NCBI RefSeq assembly: GCF_014268885.2
Contig: NZ_CP077095.1
Span: forward strand, 372,001 to 436,000
Length of the DNA stretch: 64,000 nt
From: Pseudomonas xantholysinigenes
GTDB lineage: Bacteria > Pseudomonadota > Gammaproteobacteria > Pseudomonadales > Pseudomonadaceae
Direction: 5' to 3'
Both the position numbers and the translations under genes were made by a program. Shown in pieces: positions 34,246 through 42,937 of the stretch. Position 1 is the first letter of the stretch, and each line of letters opens with the position of its first letter. The notes beneath the pieces are model-generated. The model had not been told where the DNA came from. It did not search any database and saw only the letters and a program-made list of their open reading frames with translations.

Positions 34246-37179
34246 ATGCGCCTGCCTTTGCCGCTCGATCTGCCTGCCGCTCTCCAACCGCTGGTCGCCC
34301 GTAATCGACAGTTCCTCGCCGACGCCCTGGCCGCTCATCCCGAACTGGCGATCGACAGCTGGTCCGCGGCCCAGCGCCAGCAGTTCGACCAGGTGGCCGC
34401 GGCCAGCGATTTCGTGCTCGCCCAGGCCCAGCGCGAACCGGCGATGCTGTTCGACCTGCTGGCCGGCGGCGAGATGGGCCGCGCCTTCGCCCCGGGCGAA
34501 CTGCGCGCGCGTATTCATGCCGCGGCCCAGGCCGCGCAGAGCGAGGACGAGTTGGCGCGCAACCTGCGCCGCGAGCGCAATCGCCAGCAACTGCGCATCA
34601 TCTGGCGCGACGTTACCCGCCAGGCCGCGCTGGCCGAGACCTGCCGCGACCTGTCCGACCTGGCCGACGCCAGCATCGACGAAGCTTATCAATGGTTGTA
34701 CCCGCGCCACTGCCAGCAGTTCGGCACGCCCATCGGCAACCGCAGCGGCCAGCCCCAGCACCTGGTGGTGCTGGGCATGGGCAAGCTGGGGGCGATGGAG
34801 TTGAACCTGTCGTCCGACATCGACCTGATCTTCGCCTTCCCCGAGGGCGGCGAGACCGAAGGCGTGAAACGCTCGCTGGATAACCAGGAATTCTTCACCC
34901 GCCTGGGCCAGCGCCTGATCAAGGCCCTCGACCCGGTTACCGTCGACGGCTTCGTGTTCCGCGTCGACATGCGCCTGCGTCCCTACGGTTCGGCCGGCGC
35001 CCTGGTGCTCAGCTTCAATGCCCTGGAGCAGTACTACCAGGACCAGGGGCGTGACTGGGAACGCTACGCCATGATCAAGGCGCGGGTGGTCGCCGGCGAC
35101 CAGGCGGCCGGCGCCCAGTTGCAGGACATGCTGCGACCGTTCGTCTACCGACGTTACCTGGACTTCTCTGCCATCGAGGCGCTGCGCACCATGAAGCAGC
35201 TGATCCAGCAGGAAGTGCGGCGCAAGGGCATGGCCGAGAACATCAAGCTCGGTGCCGGTGGCATTCGTGAAGTGGAGTTCATCGCCCAGGCCTTCCAGCT
35301 GATTCATGGCGGGCGCGACCTGAGTTTGCAACAGCGGCCATTGCTGAAGGTGCTGGCGACCCTGGAGGGGCAGGGCTACCTGCCGCCAGCGGTGGTGGCC
35401 GAGCTGCGCGAGGGCTATGAGTTCCTGCGCTATACCGAACACGCCATCCAGGCCATCGCCGATCGCCAGACCCAGATGCTGCCCGACGACGAAACCGACC
35501 GCGCGCGTATTGCCTACATGCTCGGCTATGCCGATTGGGCCAGTTTCCACGACCAGTTGATGCACTGGCGCGGGCGCGTCGACTGGCATTTCCGCCAGGT
35601 GATCGCCGACCCGGACGAAGACGACGCCGAGGGTGAGCTGGTGGTGGGCGGCGAATGGTCGCCGCTGTGGGAGCAGGCCCAGGATGAAGAGGCCGCCGGG
35701 CGCCAGTTGGAGGAAGCCGGTTTCCGCCAGCCCGGCGAGGCCCTGCGTCGGCTCAATGCCCTGCGTGTCAGCCCGACCTTGCGCTCGATGCAGCGTATCG
35801 GCCGCGAGCGCCTGGACGCGTTCATCCCACGGCTGCTGGCCCAGGCGGTGGAGCACGACAACCCGGACCTGGTACTCGAACGCGTGCTGCCGCTGGTCGA
35901 GGCAGTGGCGCGGCGCTCGGCCTACCTGGTGTTGCTCACCGAGAACCCCGGCGCCCTGCGCCGCCTGCTGACCCTGTGCGCCGCCAGCCCGTGGATCGCC
36001 GAGCAGATCGCCCGTTACCCGCTGTTGCTCGATGAACTGCTCAACGAGGGCCGCTTGTTCAGCCCGCCGCTGGCCCCGGAGCTGGCCGCCGAGCTACGCG
36101 AGCGCCTGACGCGGATTCCCGAGGACGACCTCGAGCAGCAGATGGAAGCCCTGCGTCACTTCAAGCTGGCGCACAGCCTGCGGGTGGCGGCGTCCGAGAT
36201 CAGCGGCAACCTGCCGTTGATGAAAGTCAGCGACTACCTGACCTGGCTGGCCGAGGCGATCCTCGACCAGGTGCTGGCCCTGGCCTGGCGCCAGACCGTG
36301 GCGCGCCACGGCCAGCCGAAGCGTAGTGACGGCAGCCTGTGCGACCCGGGTTTCATCATCGTCGGTTATGGCAAGGTGGGCGGCATCGAGCTGGGCCATG
36401 GGTCCGACCTGGACCTGGTGTTCATCCACGATGGCGACCCGCACGCCGAGACCGATGGCGCCAAGCCTATCGACAGCGCGCAGTTCTTCACCCGCCTGGG
36501 CCAGCGCATCATCCACCTGCTGACCACCCAGACCAACTCTGGCCAGTTGTACGACGTCGACATGCGCCTGCGCCCTTCCGGCGCCTCCGGGTTGCTGGTC
36601 AGTTCGTTGGGCGCCTTCGAGCGCTACCAGCAAAACGAAGCCTGGACCTGGGAGCACCAGGCCCTGGTGCGGGCCCGCGTGCTGGTCGGCTGTCCGCAGG
36701 TGGCGACGGCGTTCGAGGACGTGCGGGCCAAGGTGCTCGGCCAGCCGCGCGAGCTCGACAAGCTGCGCGCCGAGGTGAGCGAGATGCGCGCCAAGATGCG
36801 AGACAACCTCGGCACCAAGGCCACCGCCGCAGGTATTGCGGGCAACGCCTTCGACGCCGGCCAGCCGTTCGATATCAAGCAGGATGCCGGCGGTATCGTC
36901 GATATCGAATTTATGGTGCAATACGCCGCTTTGGCCTGGTCCCACGAGCATCCGGCCATACTGCGCTGGACCGACAACATCCGCATTCTCGAAGAGCTGG
37001 AGCAGGCCGGGTTGATGCCCGTCGCCGACGCCGTGCTGCTGCGCGAGGTGTACAAGGCGTTCCGCTCGGCCTCGCACCGCCAGGCCCTGCAGAAACAGGC
37101 CGGGGTGATCGACGCGGCGCAGTTTGTCGATGAGCGTCGTGAAGTAAGGCGGATCTGGGGTGAACTGGGTCTGACTTGA
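34246..37179 (+). CDS. glnE: Glutamine synthetase adenylyltransferase / adenylyl-removing enzyme
   Basis: The 977-residue bifunctional enzyme has two nucleotidyltransferase domains: an N-terminal one with GMGKLGAMELNLSSDIDLIF at about residue 177 and a C-terminal one with GYGKVGGIELGHGSDLDLVF at about 706, each keeping the G-S-D-x-D metal site. It adenylylates and de-adenylylates glutamine synthetase in response to PII. Full-length, with ATG preceded by AAGGA. Divergent from aceE. Confidence 0.97.
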   Translation: MRLPLPLDLPAALQPLVARNRQFLADALAAHPELAIDSWSAAQRQQFDQVAAASDFVLAQAQREPAMLFDLLAGGEMGRAFAPGELRARIHAAAQAAQSEDELARNLRRERNRQQLRIIWRDVTRQAALAETCRDLSDLADASIDEAYQWLYPRHCQQFGTPIGNRSGQPQHLVVLGMGKLGAMELNLSSDIDLIFAFPEGGETEGVKRSLDNQEFFTRLGQRLIKALDPVTVDGFVFRVDMRLRPYGSAGALVLSFNALEQYYQDQGRDWERYAMIKARVVAGDQAAGAQLQDMLRPFVYRRYLDFSAIEALRTMKQLIQQEVRRKGMAENIKLGAGGIREVEFIAQAFQLIHGGRDLSLQQRPLLKVLATLEGQGYLPPAVVAELREGYEFLRYTEHAIQAIADRQTQMLPDDETDRARIAYMLGYADWASFHDQLMHWRGRVDWHFRQVIADPDEDDAEGELVVGGEWSPLWEQAQDEEAAGRQLEEAGFRQPGEALRRLNALRVSPTLRSMQRIGRERLDAFIPRLLAQAVEHDNPDLVLERVLPLVEAVARRSAYLVLLTENPGALRRLLTLCAASPWIAEQIARYPLLLDELLNEGRLFSPPLAPELAAELRERLTRIPEDDLEQQMEALRHFKLAHSLRVAASEISGNLPLMKVSDYLTWLAEAILDQVLALAWRQTVARHGQPKRSDGSLCDPGFIIVGYGKVGGIELGHGSDLDLVFIHDGDPHAETDGAKPIDSAQFFTRLGQRIIHLLTTQTNSGQLYDVDMRLRPSGASGLLVSSLGAFERYQQNEAWTWEHQALVRARVLVGCPQVATAFEDVRAKVLGQPRELDKLRAEVSEMRAKMRDNLGTKATAAGIAGNAFDAGQPFDIKQDAGGIVDIEFMVQYAALAWSHEHPAILRWTDNIRILEELEQAGLMPVADAVLLREVYKAFRSASHRQALQKQAGVIDAAQFVDERREVRRIWGELGLT

Positions 37180-37185
37180 GATTTT

Positions 37186-37304
37186 GGGGGCCGCTGTGCG
37201 GCCCTTTCGCGACACAAGGCCGCTCCTACAAGGGATTGCGTTCCCTGTAGGAGCGGCCTTGCCGAGGCGTCGGACCGGTCGGATAGGGCTGCAAAGCAGC
37301 CCCA
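37186..37304. repeat. Inverted repeat pair, REP family B, between glnE and waaF
   Basis: CGACACAAGGCCGCTCCTAC and its inverse copy GTAGGAGCGGCCTTG form the main stem; the outer arms GGGGCCGCTGTGCGGCCC and GGGCTGCAAAGCAGCCCC add small local hairpins. It follows the glnE stop directly and may act as its terminator. Confidence 0.85.
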
Positions 37305-37362
37305 AAGGTTCATGCCTCACCACCGGTGGTACACTGTCCGCCACATAGCCTGAATATAAAGA

Positions 37363-37399
37363 GGGGAGGCCAGGTTGTAGCGCAGCCTGCAGCCTCCCC
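37363..37399 (+). promoter_or_regulatory. Leader hairpin GGGGAGGC...GCCTCCCC before waaF
   Basis: Perfect 8-bp arms separated by 21 bases lie 20 bases before the waaF start codon. In the mRNA it would sit next to the ribosome binding region of the first gene of the LPS core operon. A regulatory role is speculative. Confidence 0.35.
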
Positions 37400-37418
37400 G
37401 AATGTTTCTGGATAAAGC

Positions 37419-38468
37419 ATGAGAATACTGATCATTGGCCCCAGCTGGGTCGGCGACATGGTGATGGCGCAGACCCTGTTCCAGTGCCTGAAGCAACAGC
37501 ATCCCGACTGCGTGATCGATGTGCTGGCCCCCGAATGGAGCCGGCCGATCCTCGAGCGCATGCCCGAGGTGCGCCAGGCCTTGAGCTTCCCGCTCGGCCA
37601 CGGCGCTCTGGAGCTGGCCACCCGTCGGCGCATCGGCAAGTCGCTGGCCGGCCAGTACGACCAGGCGATCCTGCTGCCCAATTCGCTGAAGTCGGCGCTG
37701 GTGCCGTACTTTGCCGGCATCCCCAAGCGCACCGGCTGGCGCGGCGAGATGCGCTACCTGCTGCTCAACGATGTGCGCAAGCTGGACAAGGCGCGTTACC
37801 CGTTGATGATCGAACGGTTCATGGCCCTGGCCTATGCGCCGGGCACCGAACTGCCGCAGCCATACCCGCGCCCGAGCCTGCGGATCGAGGCCGCCAGCCG
37901 CGACGCGGCGCTGGCCAAGTTCGGCCTGGCGCTGGATCGTCCGGTGCTGGCCCTGTGCCCTGGCGCCGAGTTCGGCGAGGCCAAGCGCTGGCCGGCGGAG
38001 CATTATGCCGAGGTGGCCGATGCGCTGATCCGCCAGGGTTGGCAGGTCTGGCTGTTCGGCTCGAAAAACGATCACCCGGTCGGCGAGCAGATCCGCGACC
38101 GCCTGATCCCAGGCCTGCGCGAAGAATCCTGCAACCTGGCCGGCGAGACTTCGCTGGCCGAGGCCATCGACCTGATGTCCTGCGCCAGCGCCGTGGTCTC
38201 CAACGACTCGGGCCTGATGCACGTGGCCGCCGCCCTCAACCGCCCACTGGTGGCGGTGTACGGCTCGACTTCGCCGGGCTTCACCCCGCCGCTGGCCGAG
38301 CAGGTCGAGGTGGTGCGCACCGGCATCGAGTGCAGCCCATGCTTCGAGCGGACCTGCCGCTTTGGCCACTACAACTGCCTGCGGCTGCTCGAGCCGGCGA
38401 AAGTCATCGCCGCGTTGCACAGCCTGGGTGGCTCGAACCTGATCGATACCGTGGCCGAGGTCGACTGA
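37419..38468 (+). CDS. waaF: ADP-heptose:LPS heptosyltransferase II
   Basis: The 349-residue GT9 enzyme begins MRILIIGPSWVGDMVMAQTL, has LCPGAEFGEAKRWPAEHYAE at about 175 and the nucleotide-sugar region VSNDSGLMHVAAALNRPLVA near 260, ending with the family Cys motif ECSPCFERTCRFGHYNCL. It adds the second heptose of the LPS inner core at the cytoplasmic face. First gene of a seven-gene coupled operon; waaC starts at the very next base after its stop. Confidence 0.96.
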   Translation: MRILIIGPSWVGDMVMAQTLFQCLKQQHPDCVIDVLAPEWSRPILERMPEVRQALSFPLGHGALELATRRRIGKSLAGQYDQAILLPNSLKSALVPYFAGIPKRTGWRGEMRYLLLNDVRKLDKARYPLMIERFMALAYAPGTELPQPYPRPSLRIEAASRDAALAKFGLALDRPVLALCPGAEFGEAKRWPAEHYAEVADALIRQGWQVWLFGSKNDHPVGEQIRDRLIPGLREESCNLAGETSLAEAIDLMSCASAVVSNDSGLMHVAAALNRPLVAVYGSTSPGFTPPLAEQVEVVRTGIECSPCFERTCRFGHYNCLRLLEPAKVIAALHSLGGSNLIDTVAEVD

Positions 38469-39527
38469 GTGCGGGTCCTGATCATCAAGACGTCGTCGCT
38501 GGGCGACGTCATCCACACCCTGCCGGCACTCACCGATGCCGCCCACGCCATTCCCGGCATTCGTTTCGACTGGGTGGTGGAGGAAGGCTTCGCCGAAATC
38601 CCCAGCTGGCACCCGGCGGTCGATAGGGTGATCCCGGTGGCGATCCGCCGCTGGCGCAAGAATATCTGGCAGACCCTCAAGAGCGGCGAGTGGAAGGCCT
38701 TCAAGCAGCGCCTGCGCGAGCACAAGTACGACCTGGTGATCGATGCCCAGGGCCTGGTCAAGTCGGCCTGGCTGACCCGCTACGTGAAGGCGCCGGTGGC
38801 CGGTCTCGACCGTTATTCGGCGCGCGAGGGCCTGGCCAGTCGTTTCTACGACCGGCGGCTGTCGGTCGCTGTCGGCCAGCACGCTGTCGAACGTGTACGC
38901 CAGCTGTTCGCCCTGGCCCTGGCCTATGACCTGCCCGAGGGCCTGGGCCACTACGGCCTGGACCTGAACCGCCTGCAGCTGCCGCCCGCCGCGCCCTACG
39001 TGGTGTTCCTGCATGGCACCACCTGGGCCACCAAGCACTGGCCCGAGGCCTACTGGCGCGAACTGGCCGAACGCATGGGCCGACGCAAGCTGCAGGTGAT
39101 GCTGCCGTGGGGCAACCCGGCGGAGAAGGCCCGCGCCGAACGTATCGCCCAGGGCTTGAACAATTGCCAGGTGCTGCCCAAATTGAACCTGGCGGGCGTG
39201 GCCCGCGTGCTTGCCGCGGCCAAGGCCTGCGTGGCGGTGGACACCGGCCTGGGTCACCTGGCCGCGGCCCTGGATGTCCCGACCATTTCCCTGTTCGGCC
39301 CCACCAACCCTGGTTTGACCGGTGCCTACGGACGCGCCCAGATCCACCAGGCGAGCGACTTCCCCTGCGCCCCGTGCCTGCAGAAGAAGTGCACCTACAA
39401 ACCGAGCGCCGAGGACCTGCGCCGGTTCGATCTCAAACGCGAGTGGCCGCTGTGCTTCACTCGCCTGAATCCCGAGCATGTGGCGGGCCGCTTGAGCGCG
39501 CTGCTGCTGGCTGAGGATGTTCGTTGA
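38469..39527 (+). CDS. waaC: ADP-heptose:LPS heptosyltransferase I
   Basis: The 352-residue GT9 enzyme, starting with GTG immediately after the waaF stop, begins MRVLIIKTSSLGDVIHTLPA and shows VDTGLGHLAAALDVPTISLF and CAPCLQKKCTY. It transfers the first L-glycero-D-manno-heptose to Kdo of the lipid A-Kdo acceptor. Its stop overlaps the waaG start by one base. Confidence 0.96.
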   Translation: MRVLIIKTSSLGDVIHTLPALTDAAHAIPGIRFDWVVEEGFAEIPSWHPAVDRVIPVAIRRWRKNIWQTLKSGEWKAFKQRLREHKYDLVIDAQGLVKSAWLTRYVKAPVAGLDRYSAREGLASRFYDRRLSVAVGQHAVERVRQLFALALAYDLPEGLGHYGLDLNRLQLPPAAPYVVFLHGTTWATKHWPEAYWRELAERMGRRKLQVMLPWGNPAEKARAERIAQGLNNCQVLPKLNLAGVARVLAAAKACVAVDTGLGHLAAALDVPTISLFGPTNPGLTGAYGRAQIHQASDFPCAPCLQKKCTYKPSAEDLRRFDLKREWPLCFTRLNPEHVAGRLSALLLAEDVR

Positions 39528-40651
39528 TGCAACTGGCTTTTGTGCTCTACAAGTATTTCCCTTTTGGCGGGCTGCAGCGCGATTTCATGCGCATTGCCCT
39601 GGAGTGCCAGCGGCGCGGGCACCAGATCCGTGTGTACACCCTGATCTGGGAAGGTGATATCCCGCCGGGCTTCGAAGTGCTGGTGGCGCCGGTCAAGGCG
39701 CTGTTCAACCACCGCCGCAACGAGAAGCTCAGCGCCTGGATGGAGGCCGACCTGGCCAAGCGTCCGGTCGATCGCCTGATCGGCTTCAACAAGATGCCTG
39801 GGCTGGACGTGTACTACGCCGCCGACGGTTGCTTCGAGGACAAGGCCCAGACCCTGCGCGGCGGTCTGTACCGCCGCTGGGGGCGCTACCGCCATTTCGC
39901 CGAGTACGAGCAGGCGGTGTTCGCCAAGGAGGCACGCACCGAGATCCTGATGATCTCCGAGGTGCAGCAGCCGCTGTTCATCAAGCACTACGGCACCCCC
40001 GAGGCGCGTTTCCACCTGCTGCCACCGGGGATTTCCCAGGACCGCCGACGCCCGGCCGACGCCGAGGCGATCCGTGCCGAGTTCCGCCGCGAGTTCGGCC
40101 TGGCCGACGACGCGCTGTTGCTGGTGCAGATCGGCTCGGGCTTCAAGACCAAGGGCGTGGACCGCAGCCTCAAGGCCCTGGCGGCCTTGCCATCGGCGTT
40201 GCGCAAACGCACCCGGCTGATGGTCATCGGCCAGGACGACCCCAAGTTGTTCCAGGTGCAGAGCACGGCGCTCGGCCTCGGCGAGCAGGTGCAGTTCCTC
40301 AAGGGGCGCAGCGATATCCCGCGTTTCCTGCTCGGCGCCGACTTGCTGATCCACCCGGCCTACAACGAAAACACCGGCACCGTGCTGCTCGAGGCGCTGG
40401 TCGCCGGGCTGCCGGTGCTGGTGTCCAAGGTCTGCGGCTACGCCCACTACATCGCCGAGGCCGACAGCGGCCTGGTGCTGGACGAGCCGTTCGAGCAGGA
40501 GCAGCTCAACCGCTACCTGCAACGCATGCTGGAAGACCATGCGGCCCGCGCGGCCTGGTCGAGCAACGGCGTGGCCTTTGCCGACAGCGCCGACCTGTAC
40601 AGCATGCCGCAACATGCCGCCGACGTGATCCTGGCCCAGGAGCGCCCATGA
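39527..40651 (+). CDS. waaG: LPS core glycosyltransferase I (GT4)
   Basis: The 374-residue GT-B protein begins MQLAFVLYKYFPFGGLQRDF, with IGSGFKTKGVDRSLKALAAL near 205 and the E-x7-E catalytic region of GT4 (LLEALVAGLPVLVSKVCGYA) near 290. It adds the first hexose to heptose II of the inner core. Translation starts at the ATG overlapping the waaC stop; the preceding TTG in frame is not needed. Confidence 0.94.
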   Translation: MQLAFVLYKYFPFGGLQRDFMRIALECQRRGHQIRVYTLIWEGDIPPGFEVLVAPVKALFNHRRNEKLSAWMEADLAKRPVDRLIGFNKMPGLDVYYAADGCFEDKAQTLRGGLYRRWGRYRHFAEYEQAVFAKEARTEILMISEVQQPLFIKHYGTPEARFHLLPPGISQDRRRPADAEAIRAEFRREFGLADDALLLVQIGSGFKTKGVDRSLKALAALPSALRKRTRLMVIGQDDPKLFQVQSTALGLGEQVQFLKGRSDIPRFLLGADLLIHPAYNENTGTVLLEALVAGLPVLVSKVCGYAHYIAEADSGLVLDEPFEQEQLNRYLQRMLEDHAARAAWSSNGVAFADSADLYSMPQHAADVILAQERP

Positions 40652-41454
40652 AACTGATGCTGGCAGAGCCGTTCAAGCGCCTGTGGGCCGGACGCGATCC
40701 GTTCGACGCCGTCGAGCAGCTGCAGGGCGAGGTGTACCGCGAGCTGGAAGGCCGCCGTACCTTGCGCACCGAGGTTGCCGGCGAGGGCTTTTTCGTCAAG
40801 ATCCACCGTGGCATCGGCTGGGGCGAGATCTTCAAGAACCTGTTCAGCGCCAAGCTGCCGGTGCTCGGTGCCGGTCAAGAGTGGCAGGCGATCCAGCGCC
40901 TGCACGAGGTGGGCGTGCCGACCATGACCGCGGTGGCCTATGGCGAGCGCGGCAGCAACCCGGCGACCCAGCATTCGTTCATTGTCACCGAGGAACTGGC
41001 GCCGACCGTCAGCCTGGAAGACTTCAGCCTCGACTGGGTCAAGCAGCCACCCGAGCCACGCCTGAAGCGCGCGCTGATCGCCGAGGTGGCGAAGATGACC
41101 GGCGGCATGCACCGTGCCGGCGTCAACCACCGCGATTGCTATATCTGCCACTTCCTGTTGCACACCGACCGCCCGGTGAGCGCCGACGACTTCAAGCTCT
41201 CGGTGATCGACCTGCACCGCGCCCAGACCCGTGCCAAGGTCTCCCGGCGCTGGCGCGACAAGGACCTGGCGGCCCTGTATTTCTCGGCCCTGGACATCGG
41301 CCTGACCCGCCGTGACAAGCTGCGCTTCCTGCGCGGCTATTTCCAGCGCCCGTTGCGCCAGATACTCAAGGAAGAGGCCGCATTGCTCGCCTGGCTCGAG
41401 CGCAAGGCGCAGAAACTCTACGACCGTAAGCAACGCTATGGGGACGCACTCTGA
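40648..41454 (+). CDS. waaP: LPS core heptose I kinase
   Basis: The 268-residue protein is the WaaP/RfaP kinase: EGFFVKIHRGIGWGEIFKNL near residue 45 contains the ATP lysine, NHRDCYICHFLL near 163 the catalytic Asp, and SVIDLHRAQTRAKVSRRWRD near 190 the metal-binding Asp. It phosphorylates O4 of heptose I; in P. aeruginosa it is essential. It overlaps waaG by 4 bp and wapP by 1 bp. Confidence 0.95.
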   Translation: MKLMLAEPFKRLWAGRDPFDAVEQLQGEVYRELEGRRTLRTEVAGEGFFVKIHRGIGWGEIFKNLFSAKLPVLGAGQEWQAIQRLHEVGVPTMTAVAYGERGSNPATQHSFIVTEELAPTVSLEDFSLDWVKQPPEPRLKRALIAEVAKMTGGMHRAGVNHRDCYICHFLLHTDRPVSADDFKLSVIDLHRAQTRAKVSRRWRDKDLAALYFSALDIGLTRRDKLRFLRGYFQRPLRQILKEEAALLAWLERKAQKLYDRKQRYGDAL

Positions 41455-42188
41455 TGGCGAGCTGGAACCTGGCGCCTGAGTATGCGCACCTGGCTGCCGA
41501 TTTCGGCAGCATCGACGCGGTGTTCGCCATCCAGGGCGAACGCCTGACCTGGGACCCGCTGAGCGAAGTGGTGCGCATCGAGCGTGATGGCATCACCTAT
41601 TACGTCAAGCGTTACACCGGCGCAGGCAAGGCCATGCGCCGCTACTTGGGCCGTCCACGGGTCAAGGCCGAATGGCAGAACCTCAAGCTGTTCGCCAAGT
41701 GGGGTATCCCCACCGCCGAGGTGGTGGCCTGGGGTCTGGAGCGCAATGGGCTGGCCTTTGGCCGGGGTGCGCTGATCACCCGTGAATTGCCGCGCACCGA
41801 AGACCTCTCGGCCCTGGCCGACCGCAACGACCCGCTGCTGAGCGACCGTGCCTGGGTCGACAGTATCAGCCGGCAACTGGCTCGCCACACCCGGGTGATG
41901 CACGAGCACCATTTTGCCCACAACGACCTGAAGTGGCGCAACCTGCTGGTGGATGACCAGGGCACGCTGTTCTTCATCGATTGCCCGACGGGCGATTTCT
42001 GGCGTGGTTTCATGTTGCGCCACCGCCTGATCAAGGACCTGGCGTGCCTGGACAAGGTCGCCAAATACCACCTGTCGGCCACCCAGCGCTTGCGCTTCTA
42101 TCTGGAATACCGCCAGCGCCCGCGCCTCAACGCCCGGGACAAGCGGCGGATCCGCCAGGTGCTGAGCTTTTTCGAGGGAAGGGAATGA
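41454..42188 (+). CDS. wapP: LPS core kinase-fold protein, WapP-like (InaA/RfaP family)
   Basis: The 244-residue protein has a small kinase fold with VRIERDGITYYVKRYTGAGK near residue 40 (ATP lysine), HHFAHNDLKWRNLLV near 152 as the H-x-D-x4-N catalytic loop, and FFIDCPTGDF near 172 as the metal loop. In P. aeruginosa the gene in this position (wapP) is implicated in inner-core phosphorylation. The name is by position and similarity. It is coupled to both neighbours (1-bp and 4-bp overlaps). Confidence 0.85.
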   Translation: MASWNLAPEYAHLAADFGSIDAVFAIQGERLTWDPLSEVVRIERDGITYYVKRYTGAGKAMRRYLGRPRVKAEWQNLKLFAKWGIPTAEVVAWGLERNGLAFGRGALITRELPRTEDLSALADRNDPLLSDRAWVDSISRQLARHTRVMHEHHFAHNDLKWRNLLVDDQGTLFFIDCPTGDFWRGFMLRHRLIKDLACLDKVAKYHLSATQRLRFYLEYRQRPRLNARDKRRIRQVLSFFEGRE

Positions 42189-42937
42189 CCGACTACCTGG
42201 CCAGCGCCGACCAGGCGCTGCTGCAACGCCATGGCCTGGGCGACTTTGACGCGCTATGGGCGCTGCAACTGGACGCCGTGGACGAACCCAACACTGGCCG
42301 TGGCGGCTGGAGCAGCGTGTTTCGCCTTGAGCTCGAAGGTAAAGGGTTCTACCTCAAGCGCCAGAGCGACTACCTGACTCGCACCTTGCACCGCCCGTTC
42401 GGCGAGCCGACTTTCGCCCGCGAGTTTCGCAACATCAGCCGCTACCAGAAGCTCGGCATTCCGGCGCTGCAGGCGGTGTTCTATGGCGAGCGCAAGCAGG
42501 CCGGACAGCACCGCGCGATCCTCATGACCCGTGCGCTGGACGAGTGGACCGACCTGGACCAGTTGCTGGCCCAGTGGCCACAACTGCCTGAGGCCCAGCG
42601 CACCGACATTCTCCAGGCTTGCGGCCAGCTGGCCCGCACCCTGCACGCGGCCGGCCAGGTGCATGGCTGCTTCTATCCCAAGCATATTTTCCTGCGCGAG
42701 CGCCGCGAAGGCTGGCAGGCCCAGCTGATCGACCTGGAAAAGACCCGGCCACTGCTGTTCGGCAAGCGTGACCGGCTCAAGGACCTGGAACCCTTGTTGC
42801 GCCGGGCCGGTGCCTGGAGCGAAGCAGATGTGCGCGTATTGCTCGGCGCCTACCTGGCGCAACCGGTGGGGAGCGCGCAGGTCGCCACCTGGCTGCAACG
42901 CCTGGTGCAACGTCGTCGCCACAAAGAGGCTCGCTGA
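42185..42937 (+). CDS. wapG: LPS core kinase-fold protein, WapG-like
   Basis: The 250-residue protein begins MTDYLASADQALLQRHGL and has FYLKRQSDYLTR near 57 as ATP-lysine region, LHAAGQVHGCFYPKHIFLRE near 157 as a modified catalytic loop (the usual HGD is HGC), and LIDLEKTRPLLFGK near 185. The Asp-to-Cys change at the catalytic-loop position could mean altered or no phosphotransfer, though the following Tyr-Pro-Lys-His may be functional in this family. Named from the conserved order in P. aeruginosa. Confidence 0.8.
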   Translation: MTDYLASADQALLQRHGLGDFDALWALQLDAVDEPNTGRGGWSSVFRLELEGKGFYLKRQSDYLTRTLHRPFGEPTFAREFRNISRYQKLGIPALQAVFYGERKQAGQHRAILMTRALDEWTDLDQLLAQWPQLPEAQRTDILQACGQLARTLHAAGQVHGCFYPKHIFLRERREGWQAQLIDLEKTRPLLFGKRDRLKDLEPLLRRAGAWSEADVRVLLGAYLAQPVGSAQVATWLQRLVQRRRHKEAR